Positions 10,083 through 18,183 of a DNA stretch of 64,000 nt are shown here, one piece after another. Position 1 is the stretch's first letter; each line of letters begins with the position of its first letter. The DNA is taken from NCBI GenBank assembly GCA_021372245.1, contig JAJFUV010000279.1:1-64000 (forward strand). The letters run 5' to 3'. The notes under the pieces are model-generated. The model searched no databases. It was not told the DNA's origin and worked only from the letters and a program-made list of their open reading frames with translations. The position numbers and the translations under genes are program-made. Source of the DNA: Terriglobales bacterium. GTDB taxonomy: Bacteria > Acidobacteriota > Terriglobia > Bryobacterales > Bryobacteraceae.

Positions 10083-10916
10083 TTACTTCGCGCCTCGAAC
10101 GCCCGTCCCGCCGTGAAGGGACATCGAGACCGAGCGCCAACCGGAATCCGCTCCGCGCCGCACCGCGATCATCTCCGCCACCACGGAAACGGCGATTTCC
10201 TCCGGCGTCACGGCGCCGATATCGAGGCCCATGGGCGCAAACAACCGTTCCGGCTGTTCGACCGCGACGCCTTCTTTCGCCAGCTCCTTCACTACCGAGA
10301 TGACCTTGCGGCGACTGCCGATCATGGCGATGTAGCGGGCCGGGGTCCCCAGGGCCCATCGCAATACGCGCAGGTCGTCGCGGTGGCCCCTTGTAACGAT
10401 GATGATGAAACTCAAGCCGTTCACCGCCAGCTTCGGAAAGACTTCCTCATACTCGCCGGCGATCACTTCACCCGCTTCGGGAAAGCGCTCGCGGTTGGCG
10501 AACGCCTCGCGGTCGTCGACAACTACCGTGTCAAACCCGGCCAGCGCGGCGACCGAGGATAAGCTCTTCGAGATGTGTCCCGCCCCGAACACAAAGGCGC
10601 GGGGCTGCGGTTGAATCGGTTCGATGAACACCTCCAGTTCGCCGCCGCAGATCAGGCCGTTGTCGGTTGCGGCATCCTGATTAAGAGTGAAGTTCAGGCG
10701 CCTGGACTGTCCGGTGCGGATCGCCTCGCGGGCGGCGTTGTATACTTCGGCTTCCACGCAGCCGCCGCCGATAGTGCCGGTCATCGAACCGTCTGCGCGT
10801 ACGAGTAGCTTGGCCGTCTCATAGCTGGGAATGGAGCCGCGCACGTCGACAATTGTCGCCAGCGCACAAACCTCCCCTTCCCGGCGCAGACGCACCAGTT
10901 CCTCGTAAATGTCCAT
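10083..10916 (-). CDS. XdhC/CoxI-family molybdenum cofactor insertion protein
   Basis: From the ATG at 10916 the protein has 277 residues: an N-terminal XdhC/CoxI segment (GEVCALATIVDVRGSIPS, then TGTIGGGCVEAEV), and a C-terminal Rossmann-like XdhC_C domain (RAFVFGAGHISKSL, then IGSRRK and PMGLDIGAVTPEEIAVSVVAE). XdhC proteins carry sulfurated Mo cofactor to xanthine-dehydrogenase-like enzymes. An alternative start eight codons upstream (10940) would overlap the apparent -10 element. The gene heads a three-gene unit with the MocA-like and AsmA genes. Confidence 0.87.
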   Translation of the reverse strand: MDIYEELVRLRREGEVCALATIVDVRGSIPSYETAKLLVRADGSMTGTIGGGCVEAEVYNAAREAIRTGQSRRLNFTLNQDAATDNGLICGGELEVFIEPIQPQPRAFVFGAGHISKSLSSVAALAGFDTVVVDDREAFANRERFPEAGEVIAGEYEEVFPKLAVNGLSFIIIVTRGHRDDLRVLRWALGTPARYIAMIGSRRKVISVVKELAKEGVAVEQPERLFAPMGLDIGAVTPEEIAVSVVAEMIAVRRGADSGWRSVSMSLHGGTGVRGAK

Positions 10917-10925
10917 CCAGCGCAA

Positions 10926-10931
10926 ATTATA
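10926..10931 (-). promoter_or_regulatory. -10 element (TATAAT) of the xdhC-like gene
   Basis: A perfect TATAAT reads on the minus strand, ending 9 nt before the ATG at 10916. No convincing -35 and no Shine-Dalgarno sequence are visible, so a leaderless or near-leaderless mRNA is predicted. Confidence 0.5.
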
Positions 10932-10978
10932 GCGCGACAACGCGCGAAGCCGGTTCCGGGGACCGCGTGTGGGTGTGT

Positions 10979-10984
10979 TATCAT
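10979..10984 (+). promoter_or_regulatory. -10 element (TATCAT) of the HAD hydrolase gene
   Basis: TATCAT ends 9 nt before a GTG at 10994. Together with the opposite-facing TATAAT at 10926-10931 it makes a compact divergent promoter region between the xdhC-like gene and the HAD gene. Confidence 0.4.
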
Positions 10985-10993
10985 CCGTTCAAA

Positions 10994-11668
10994 GTGTCTT
11001 GTCCCTCGCACGTGGCGCCCGGATTGGCGCTCATTTTCGACCTCGACGGGGTCATTGTTAACTCGAACTCCGTCCACGCCCTCGCCTGGAGGAAATATTT
11101 GTCTCAATTTGGCATAGATTCGGGCGAAATTGAGCGTACAATGTTTGGGAAGCGGAACGACGACATCGTGCGCGAAGTATTCGGCGACGATCTCAGTGAA
11201 GAGGAGGTCGCCGCGCACGGAGCGGCAAAGGAGGCCATCTACCGCGAGATGATGCGGCCGCAACTCGAAGACAACCTGGTCCCCGGCGTGCGCGGATTTC
11301 TGGAGCGGCACGATGGAATGCCGATGGCCGTGGCGAGCAATGCCGAGCGGCCCAACGTTGACTTCGTGCTGGAGCAAAGCGGCCTGGCGCCTCATTTTTG
11401 CGTGACCTTCGATGGCGCGCAGGTCGAACATCCCAAACCCGCTCCCGATATCTACTTCATGGCGGCGGACTCGCTCCGGACAGCGCCCGGAAACTGCATC
11501 GTGTTCGAGGATTCCATGCCCGGAGTTGATGCCGCGCTGGCGGCAGGCATGCGAGTGGTGGGTTTGCAGACCACGCACCCTGAACTCCCAGGAGTCCGCC
11601 TGGGTATAAACGACTATCGCGACCCACGGCTGGAGCCGTGGCTGAGGGCTCAGAACATACTCTCATGA
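10994..11668 (+). CDS. HAD-superfamily phosphatase (beta-phosphoglucomutase-like)
   Basis: A subfamily I HAD protein of about 224 residues. Motif I is IFDLDGVIVNSN (nucleophile Asp and acid/base Asp two residues on), followed by a helical cap (YLSQFGIDSGEIERTMFGKRNDD), motif II VASNAE, motif III Lys in EHPKPAPDIYF and motif IV FEDSMPGVDAA. It probably dephosphorylates or mutates a small sugar phosphate in the cytoplasm; the substrate is unknown. No ATG is well placed: GTG at 10994 sits 9 nt after a TATCAT box, and GTG at 11012 is the alternative giving 218 residues. The stop overlaps the next gene by ATGA. Confidence 0.8.
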   Translation: MSCPSHVAPGLALIFDLDGVIVNSNSVHALAWRKYLSQFGIDSGEIERTMFGKRNDDIVREVFGDDLSEEEVAAHGAAKEAIYREMMRPQLEDNLVPGVRGFLERHDGMPMAVASNAERPNVDFVLEQSGLAPHFCVTFDGAQVEHPKPAPDIYFMAADSLRTAPGNCIVFEDSMPGVDAALAAGMRVVGLQTTHPELPGVRLGINDYRDPRLEPWLRAQNILS

Positions 11669-13311
11669 ACAGGCTGGCGTTCTGGCGCAGGGACCAAGGC
11701 AAAGAGGTCACTCGGCAACAGATGCGCGCGCTGTACGCGCTCAGCGAGGACATCCTGACGGCGGACTCTCCCACGGTGATTGCGCGGCGTCTTTCGGAAG
11801 TGCTCCAAAGGGCCCTGGAGATTTCGCACGTGCGGCTTTACGTTTATGACCGCCGGGCGCGAACGCTCGAGCAGATGGGCACCCAACGCAGCGACGCGCA
11901 ACCTTTTCCTGTGACCGAACCGCCCGGACCGCCGGCCTCGGTCGCGGCCATGTCGTTCCGCAACCGCACGGTGCTGGCTGTTCCGGATTCCACCGATAGT
12001 CCCTTCTTTCATGGCCAGAAAAGCGCGGACTGCCCGCGCGCGGCGTTGTTCGTGCCGATGCAGGGGCCGAACGAGCCGGCCGGCTTATTGGAGTTGGACC
12101 AGGATGATCGCCCTCGTCACTTCACTGCCGTGGAGATAGCCGCCGCGCAGCACCTGGCAAACCTGGCCGGCATCGCGTTGCGCGGCATCGCCTGGCGGGC
12201 CAGCCAGGAGCAACTCTTCCATGGGCAGCGTCTCGCTTCCGCCGGACAACTTATCTCTTCCATCGCCGGTCAGCTGAAGAACCCTCTCGAATCGATTGCC
12301 CAGACCGCGGAGCGCCTCGCAAAGTCCTCCGCCGGCCAAATGCAGGCAGACCTGGAGCAATTGAGCCGCGAAGCCCGCGGCGGCATCGACACGGTTTCCC
12401 GCATGCTCAACTTCGGCAACGGCGAGCAGACCGAACTCGTGGATGTCGACCTCAGCACCATACTTAGTGAACTGATCGAGACGTGCCGCGCCTCCTGGGG
12501 TCTGCAAGGGGTACAGGTCGAAACTGCTCTATCCCAGGGCCCGGTGCTGGTGCGCGGCTCAGCCGAACAACTGGAAGGCCTGTTCTCGAACGCGTTCGCC
12601 TTCATTCTGGAAGAGCTGGACACCAACGCGGGCAAACCGGTCTCGATCATCGTGCGGGAATTCGCCCAGGTCGTGCACGTTGAAGTGGCATACCCCGCCG
12701 CACACCGTGTTGAGCCCAGGACGGACCCGTTTTCGGAGGCTGCACTCACCTTCCGCGGCGGGCTGAGTCTGGGTGTCTGCCGAAGCTTGGCCCGCCATTA
12801 CGGCGGAGACATGCGCTGGAGCGAAGATGCTGCCCACATGGCCCGCCTGGAAGTGGAATTACCCGTCGCCGAAGCCGGTCCACGCCCCGTGGCAGAACAC
12901 AGGGTGGCCCCCCGGCCGGGTTCCCGGCTGTTGACCATTCTGCTGGTGGATCCGGAGGCTACGGCCGCGCGCGCTTCCCTGATGGCACTCTGCAACCGGG
13001 AACACCGCGTGGTTCCGGCCTTCTCCACCGAGGAAGCCAGCGACTTGATGCGCCGCTTCCGGTTCGACGCCGTCTTCTGCGCGCTGGATCCCTCCCGCGT
13101 GGACTGGCTGCGGATTTTCGAACAGGCGCGCCGCAAAGCGGGCGGTTTTGTCCTGCTTGCCGAACATTACGACGGCGAACTGGCGGCATCGGTTCAGAAC
13201 GGCGAAGGGTACGTCCTTCGCAAGCCCCTCGAAGGTCCGGAACTGGACCGGACGCTGAATTCCATCGAGAAAAGGGCCGAACGCCGGATGCACGGTAAGA
13301 TGGATGTATGA
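11665..13311 (+). CDS. degenerate hybrid sensor kinase (GAF - HisKA-like - HATPase-like - receiver-like)
   Basis: A 548-residue soluble protein starting at the ATG at 11665. Residues about 20-178 look like a GAF domain. Residues 183-250 form the dimerisation helix pair, but the H-box reads SSIAGQLKNPLESI, so the usual phospho-accepting His is Gly202. The ATPase-like region keeps SNA (308-310) and a G2-like GGLSLGV (365-371), but the Asp-Gly of the G1 box is not evident (VEVAYPAAH). A receiver-like domain (about 422-535) has a single acidic residue in LLVDPEA, and Ala473 where the phosphorylated Asp is expected (FDAVFCALD); Lys520-Pro521 is kept. It probably acts as a non-catalytic signalling scaffold. 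It is coupled to the HAD gene and to the next gene by ATGA overlaps. Confidence 0.75.
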   Translation: MNRLAFWRRDQGKEVTRQQMRALYALSEDILTADSPTVIARRLSEVLQRALEISHVRLYVYDRRARTLEQMGTQRSDAQPFPVTEPPGPPASVAAMSFRNRTVLAVPDSTDSPFFHGQKSADCPRAALFVPMQGPNEPAGLLELDQDDRPRHFTAVEIAAAQHLANLAGIALRGIAWRASQEQLFHGQRLASAGQLISSIAGQLKNPLESIAQTAERLAKSSAGQMQADLEQLSREARGGIDTVSRMLNFGNGEQTELVDVDLSTILSELIETCRASWGLQGVQVETALSQGPVLVRGSAEQLEGLFSNAFAFILEELDTNAGKPVSIIVREFAQVVHVEVAYPAAHRVEPRTDPFSEAALTFRGGLSLGVCRSLARHYGGDMRWSEDAAHMARLEVELPVAEAGPRPVAEHRVAPRPGSRLLTILLVDPEATAARASLMALCNREHRVVPAFSTEEASDLMRRFRFDAVFCALDPSRVDWLRIFEQARRKAGGFVLLAEHYDGELAASVQNGEGYVLRKPLEGPELDRTLNSIEKRAERRMHGKMDV

Positions 13312-13799
13312 AGAGCCTCCGCCCTGCGATTCTCGCCCTAGCCGTATTCGTCTTCCTGCAGGCTGGCTTGGCACAAAAGAAGTACAGCGGCCCGCGTCCT
13401 CCCAAGCCTGACGTCCCGTTCCTCCTGCACGCCGACAACTTGGTTCCAACCGAAGTCCTGGAAGCCAACGAGGAGAAGCGCAAGAACGAAACCATCGCGT
13501 CCATCCAGGGAGCCAGTTCACCCGCGAGGACCCCTCTGGCCGAACCGATCTTTCTTCTCGAAAGCGTTAAGGTCGACCCGGGCCAGTTGGAGTTGTGGAA
13601 GCTGGAGTCGAAGGATGGCAGGCGCCAACTGGTGCTTCCGGACAAACCCAAGAAGAGCGGCCCGCGTCCGCTGCGCTTGATGGTGACACGGCTGGATGGC
13701 TCGCTTTACCGCGTGGAAGTCAACGAGGAGCTAGAGAATGGCGAGTACTCGCTGAGCCCGCGCGGATCCAGCCAGGTGTTTTGTTTTCAGGTTTACTGA
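13308..13799 (+). CDS. secreted protein of unknown function
   Basis: A 163-residue protein with a clear signal peptide (residues 1-22, AILALAVFVFLQAGLAQ, cleavage near AQ-KK). The mature part is lysine- and proline-rich at first (KKYSGPRPPKPDVPFLLHADN), then has beta-strand-like segments (PIFLLESVKVDP, RPLRLMVTRLDGSLYRVEV, NGEYSLSPRGSSQVFCFQVY). I recognise no family. It overlaps the degenerate kinase gene by 4 bp (ATGA), so it is in the same operon and may be a periplasmic or surface component of that system. Confidence 0.65.
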   Translation: MKSLRPAILALAVFVFLQAGLAQKKYSGPRPPKPDVPFLLHADNLVPTEVLEANEEKRKNETIASIQGASSPARTPLAEPIFLLESVKVDPGQLELWKLESKDGRRQLVLPDKPKKSGPRPLRLMVTRLDGSLYRVEVNEELENGEYSLSPRGSSQVFCFQVY

Positions 13800-13835
13800 C
13801 GGGAGGCCGCGGGCGTCCCCGGCCAGGATCTGATC

Positions 13836-15041
13836 TTGCTTCGAAGAGTCTTCAGCGCGTTCGAATCCCGGGATTTTCGCGTCATGTGGTCCGGCGCTTG
13901 TACGTCGAGCGTCGGGACCTGGATGCAGAAGCTGACGCAGAGCTGGTTGGTACTCCAATTGTCGGGATCGCCGTTTTTGCTGGGGCTGGACGCATTCCTG
14001 GGCGAGATTCCCGTCTTTCTCTTTTCGCTGGTCGGCGGCGTCATTGCCGATCGCGTGGACCGGCGGCACGTCCTGCTTGCGTCGCAGTTCGTGCAGATGA
14101 GTTGCGCATTCCTGCTGACAGCTTTGATCGCTTTCAAGGTGGTTGCGGTCTGGCAGATTCTGACGCTGTCTTGCGTCGTGGGTTTCGCCCAGGCTTTCGG
14201 CGGCCCCGCCTACCAGGCCCTGATCCCGGCGTTGGTAAAGCCCGGCCACGTCTCGAACGCGATCGCCATGAACTCGATCCAGTTCAACATGGCGCGCGTG
14301 ATCGGCCCGGTCCTGGGCGGACTGGCGCTCACCCAACTTGGCGCGGCGTGGTGTTTCGGGCTGAACGGCCTCAGTTTCGTGGCCGTCATCATTTCGATCT
14401 TCAGCCTGCACACCCGGTTCGTGCCGAGCGGGGGCGACTCCTCCATGCTCGACAGTATGCGACAGGGATTCGGTTTCATACGCGGCAAACCGGGAATGGT
14501 CGCCCTGATCCTGTTGGCGTTCCTGGCCACCATGCTCGGCATTCCGTTGATGGTCTTTCTGCCCGTGTTCGCCAAGGATGTTTTCCGGCAGGGCCCCACG
14601 ATTTACACGCTGCTGCTGGCGTTCTCGGGTGCGGGTTCGATCGCGGGAGCGTTGTCGGTGGCGGCCATGGGCAACCATCCGCACAAAGGCCGCGTGATAG
14701 TGGTAACGATGGCCGTACTGGGTCTGTTCATGGTGGGTTTTTCGCTATCGCGGTGGCTACCCATGAGCTGTGTGCTTGTCTTCATGAGCGGCGCATTGAC
14801 GATCGTGGTCTTCGCCACCCTGAGTTCATTGGTACAACTGCTCACGCGCGATCAGATGCGCGGACGCGTGATGAGTGTCTACAACGTCGCATTCCGCGGC
14901 GGAATGCCCATGGGAAGTCTGCTGGCCGGCGCGCTGGCGCCAGCCCTCACCGCGCCGGTGGTTCTGGCCGGTTATGGTGTCCTGATGAGCTTGCTAGGGC
15001 TATACTTTCTGGTTGTGCAGCGTGAAGTGGCGGCTTTATAG
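13836..15041 (+). CDS. MFS transporter (EntS/MFS_3-like)
   Basis: A 401-residue polytopic protein with about 11-12 hydrophobic segments. The start MLRRVFSAFESRDFRVMWSG and GTWMQKLTQSWLVLQLSGSP are typical of the enterobactin-exporter-like MFS_3 branch. The MFS loop motif GGVIADRVDRRHVLL lies between the second and third membrane segments. It probably exports a small molecule; the substrate is unknown. The start codon is TTG at 13836 with AGGA about 9 nt upstream. Its stop overlaps the GTG of the following TPR gene by one base. Confidence 0.85.
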   Translation: MLRRVFSAFESRDFRVMWSGACTSSVGTWMQKLTQSWLVLQLSGSPFLLGLDAFLGEIPVFLFSLVGGVIADRVDRRHVLLASQFVQMSCAFLLTALIAFKVVAVWQILTLSCVVGFAQAFGGPAYQALIPALVKPGHVSNAIAMNSIQFNMARVIGPVLGGLALTQLGAAWCFGLNGLSFVAVIISIFSLHTRFVPSGGDSSMLDSMRQGFGFIRGKPGMVALILLAFLATMLGIPLMVFLPVFAKDVFRQGPTIYTLLLAFSGAGSIAGALSVAAMGNHPHKGRVIVVTMAVLGLFMVGFSLSRWLPMSCVLVFMSGALTIVVFATLSSLVQLLTRDQMRGRVMSVYNVAFRGGMPMGSLLAGALAPALTAPVVLAGYGVLMSLLGLYFLVVQREVAAL

Positions 15042-15745
15042 TGAGTAGACGCGACATGCGAACCCTGATCGCTTCCGGAGTGGTCCTCCTCATGCTCACC
15101 GCAACCGGCATGGCCGGCGAACTGGAAGATGCGCGCGACCGGCAGGACCGCGCCGCGCTCGAAAAGAAAATCGCCGAACTAGCCGTGACGGCCGCGCGCC
15201 GGCCTAACCAGGCCGATGCCCAGTATTCCCTGGCAGTCGCCCAATCTTACCTGGCCGAGATCGCACTGGAAATGCGAGACAAAGCCTTGGCCAAAAACGC
15301 CGCGGAGGCGGGCATCAGGTCCGCCGAGCGAGCGACAGCGCTGCGACCGGATGTATCCGACTACCAGCGCGTCCTCGGCACCCTCTGCGGGCAGGTCATC
15401 CCCGCGAACGTGCTATCGGGCCTGCGTTACGGCAAGTGCGCCCAGGATGCGGTGGCCAAAGCCATTAAGTTGGACCCCAGGTCTTCCATGGCGTACGTGA
15501 GCCGCGGCGTGGGCAACTACTATCTTCCGCCAGCCCTCGGCGGGGGCCCAGAACTGGCCATCAAGGACTTCCAACGAGCCATCCAGCTCAAGTCGACGAA
15601 CGCTGAAGCCTACCTCTGGTTGGGTATCGCCTTGCGCAAGCTAAATCGCAATGCGCAGGCCCGCGAGGCTTTCAACAAATCGCTCGAACTGAACCCACGC
15701 CGGGTCTGGGTGCGGCGTCAACTGGAGAAGACGCCGGCGCGATGA
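15041..15745 (+). CDS. secreted TPR-repeat protein
   Basis: A 234-residue protein with an N-terminal signal peptide (TLIASGVVLLMLTATGMAGE) and at least three tetratricopeptide-like units: DAQYSLAVAQSYLAEIALEM, SSMAYVSRGVGNYYLPPALGG and AEAYLWLGIALRKLNRNAQA. It is likely a periplasmic protein-interaction adaptor. The start is GTG at 15041, overlapping the MFS stop by one base; an ATG at 15056 would give an equally good signal peptide and cannot be excluded. It overlaps the next membrane protein gene by ATGA. Confidence 0.75.
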   Translation: MSRRDMRTLIASGVVLLMLTATGMAGELEDARDRQDRAALEKKIAELAVTAARRPNQADAQYSLAVAQSYLAEIALEMRDKALAKNAAEAGIRSAERATALRPDVSDYQRVLGTLCGQVIPANVLSGLRYGKCAQDAVAKAIKLDPRSSMAYVSRGVGNYYLPPALGGGPELAIKDFQRAIQLKSTNAEAYLWLGIALRKLNRNAQAREAFNKSLELNPRRVWVRRQLEKTPAR

Positions 15746-17403
15746 ACGGCGCGCGCTGGATCGTCGTCCTGGGCGTAATCGCGATCACCGCCCTGAGCTT
15801 TATGGCCTACCCAGGCTGCACATACCTGCAGTCGGACACGCAGGTCTATGTGCCGATCCTCGAGCGGCTTTACAATCCCGCCTTGTTCGCCAACGACCCG
15901 ATGGCCACCGATCCGCACGTTTCGTTCACCATCCTGGACGAAGTGTCCATTGCCGCGCGTAAGGCAACCGGATTGGGCTTCCGCGAGATCCTGTTCGGAC
16001 AGCAGGCGCTGGCGAGGGCCGCAGGCATCCTGGGCGTGTTCTTGATCGCTTCGGCGCTGGGACTTGCGCGTGTGCCGTCGCTCCTGATTGCCGCGGTCTT
16101 CGGTTTGGGCACCTGGATCTACGGTCCCACCGTGATGAGTGTGGAACTGGAAGCCGTCCCGCGCGGATTCGCCATACCCCTCGTCTTATTGGGGGTGGGC
16201 CTGGCGGCCAACGGCCGGGACCTCACCGCAGGACTCGCAGTGGGACTTGCCTTCCTGTATCAGCCCCCGGCCGTGTACCCGTTCTGGATCGTTTACTTCG
16301 TGCTCACGCTGTGGCCCGGCAAACCTGAAGTCATGCAGCGGCGGATCCTGGGCCTCATGCCGCTGCTGGGCGCCGTGGTACTGCTGTTCCTGATGTCCCG
16401 CTGGCAGGTCGGCGAGGCGGAGAAACAGGAATTCCTCAGCCGCATCGACCTGGTGCAGGAAAAGCTCCAGCGGTTCCGCGCCCCTTACAACTGGATCTCC
16501 ATCTGGGGCGGTACTCTCGTTTGGCACTACCTGATCTCGTGGCTGCTGGGCCTTGCCGCGTGCTTCCGGCTGCGGCGCTCGGCAAACCAGGACCTCAACT
16601 TCCTCTTCCTCGGCTTGCCGCTCGTCGGGCTCGCAAGCGTGCCGGTTTCTTACCTCCTGCTCGAGAAATGGAAGCTCGCCATCATCCCGCAGTTCCAGCC
16701 CATGCGCGCTCTGCTGTTCGTCACGGTCGTGTTGCTGGTCGCCGCCGGCGCGGCCGGCTTGAAAGCCGCCTCCGATAGACGGCTGATCGAAGGGATAGCC
16801 TGGCTGTGGGTAGCCCTCCTGGTTCCCATGCAGCTACGCTTCGAGCAACTCTGGACGCTGCCATGGTCCGCCGTGGTAGCCCGGCGCGTGCTCCTGGCCC
16901 TCGCGCTGGCGGTAGGCGCGGGCCTCGCGGCGTATTTGTCCGTCTGGTCCAAGCGCTGGTCCGCCGCCGCGCTGGCGTGCATGATGGTGCTGCCCTTCCC
17001 GATGATGCCGGCCTTCTCCGGGCTGCGGAAGGCCTCGCCCGCCGAACCCGTCGAAATGCGTCAGCTTGCCGATTGGGCTCGCGCCGAGACCCCGACCGGC
17101 GCTGTTTTCCTTTTCCCGGACGCCGGCAAGGGACTGGAACCGGGTGTCTTTCGCGCCTTGGCCCTGAGGGCGGTCTATGTGGACTGGAAGAGCGGCGGCC
17201 AAGTGAACTACCTGCGCCAGTTCAGCGAGAGGTGGTGGGAGCGGTGGCGGCAAAATGCGTCGACGAAGCCAAGTTCGCAGGCATTGTCCAAATATGCCGG
17301 TTGGAGAGTGGACTACATCGTGATCCGCCCCGAACACCGCCTTCCAAATCGTGTTGCGGCGTACGAGAACAGCCGGTTTCTGGTGTACAGAACTTCGCTT
17401 TAA
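15742..17403 (+). CDS. large polytopic membrane protein, GT-C-like
   Basis: A 553-residue protein with roughly ten or more hydrophobic helices. After the first helix comes a periplasmic-type loop with YLQSDTQVYVPILERLYNPALF, an acidic motif of the kind seen in GT-C glycosyltransferase-like proteins and related DUF membrane proteins. The soluble C-terminal part (about 440-553; EMRQLADWARAETPTGAVFLFPDA) resembles periplasmic tails of oligosaccharyl-transferase-like enzymes. A lipid-linked sugar transfer role is possible but unproven. The gene overlaps the TPR gene by 4 bp and ends the unit that starts with the HAD gene. Confidence 0.65.
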   Translation: MNGARWIVVLGVIAITALSFMAYPGCTYLQSDTQVYVPILERLYNPALFANDPMATDPHVSFTILDEVSIAARKATGLGFREILFGQQALARAAGILGVFLIASALGLARVPSLLIAAVFGLGTWIYGPTVMSVELEAVPRGFAIPLVLLGVGLAANGRDLTAGLAVGLAFLYQPPAVYPFWIVYFVLTLWPGKPEVMQRRILGLMPLLGAVVLLFLMSRWQVGEAEKQEFLSRIDLVQEKLQRFRAPYNWISIWGGTLVWHYLISWLLGLAACFRLRRSANQDLNFLFLGLPLVGLASVPVSYLLLEKWKLAIIPQFQPMRALLFVTVVLLVAAGAAGLKAASDRRLIEGIAWLWVALLVPMQLRFEQLWTLPWSAVVARRVLLALALAVGAGLAAYLSVWSKRWSAAALACMMVLPFPMMPAFSGLRKASPAEPVEMRQLADWARAETPTGAVFLFPDAGKGLEPGVFRALALRAVYVDWKSGGQVNYLRQFSERWWERWRQNASTKPSSQALSKYAGWRVDYIVIRPEHRLPNRVAAYENSRFLVYRTSL

Positions 17404-17421
17404 CCCCCTTGCGATCAGTGA

Positions 17422-17427
17422 TAGACT
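17422..17427 (+). promoter_or_regulatory. extended -10 (TGA-TAGACT) of the PEGA gene
   Basis: TAGACT preceded by TG, ending 6 nt before the ATG at 17434. GAGG occurs between the box and the ATG and could act as a weak ribosome site if transcription starts further upstream. Confidence 0.4.
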
Positions 17428-17433
17428 GAGGAC

Positions 17434-17991
17434 ATGAGAATCTGGACATTCGTAACCGCATTGACGCTTGCGTTCTCCCTGGGAATTGCCGCACAGGATA
17501 TGGGATACATCAAGGCCCGTGGCAAGCCGGGACGAGCAGGCGTTTTCGTGGATGGAAAGTACGTTGGACCGGCAGTGCGATTTTCGGTTCCAGAGAAGTA
17601 TGCGGTGACTCCGGGCGACCATGAGGTCACCTTCAAAGATCCCCGTTACGAAGATTTCACCACCAAGGTCACCGTTCAGCCCAAGAAGACCGCGCACCTT
17701 CACTTCAAGATGAAGATGCTGGAACCCGCGAAGCCGCCTTTCGGCAGGCTGCGGTTCGGTGGCGGTGAGGCGGAGTCCTTCATTTCGGTGGCGGCTGGCG
17801 ATGTGAGCCCGGTCTACATTAACGGCAAGTTCTTCGGTTACGTCGACGAATTGAACAACGCCGGCGGCGGGCTGCTTCTTCCTCCTGGCACGTACAAGGT
17901 TCAAGTATCCAGCCCAATTTACGGAGAGATCAACAAGGACGTGACCCTGGAGGCCAACAAGGTCACGATCATTCCGCTTCCCAAGAAGTAA
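17434..17991 (+). CDS. secreted PEGA-domain protein
   Basis: A 185-residue protein with a signal peptide (residues 1-20, FVTALTLAFSLGIAA). The mature part contains two PEGA-like beta modules: one with RAGVFVDGKYVGPA, SVPEKYAVTPGDHEVTF and KKTAHLHFKM, and a second with SPVYINGKFFGYVDEL, LLLPPGTYKVQV and EANKVTIIPLPKK. PEGA modules are surface or periplasmic sandwich domains found in many acidobacterial secreted proteins; their ligand is usually unknown. A hairpin downstream (18032-18071) suggests transcription ends soon after this gene. Confidence 0.82.
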   Translation: MRIWTFVTALTLAFSLGIAAQDMGYIKARGKPGRAGVFVDGKYVGPAVRFSVPEKYAVTPGDHEVTFKDPRYEDFTTKVTVQPKKTAHLHFKMKMLEPAKPPFGRLRFGGGEAESFISVAAGDVSPVYINGKFFGYVDELNNAGGGLLLPPGTYKVQVSSPIYGEINKDVTLEANKVTIIPLPKK

Positions 17992-18031
17992 GCGCCTCTG
18001 TGGGCGACGCACTATTGTTGAGGTTAAACCA

Positions 18032-18071
18032 AAGACCTCTTGTATCCGTCTGAATGGGTACGAGAGGTCTT
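18032..18071 (+). terminator. 16-bp hairpin, likely transcription terminator
   Basis: AAGACCTCT (18032-18040) pairs with AGAGGTCTT (18063-18071); the stem continues inward for about seven more pairs (two of them GU), leaving an 8-nt loop. It is followed by TGTGTTT, a weak T tract. It lies between the PEGA gene and the next secreted protein gene. Confidence 0.6.
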
Positions 18072-18183
18072 GTGTTTCCTGCGACCTACAGATCGGACCG
18101 AGCAACCCGCTGGCACTATGGTGGGCGCGTGCCGAGTTGGAGTTCGCAGGGAGCGGTATCCAGTATTTCAAGTGGTCTCCGGT

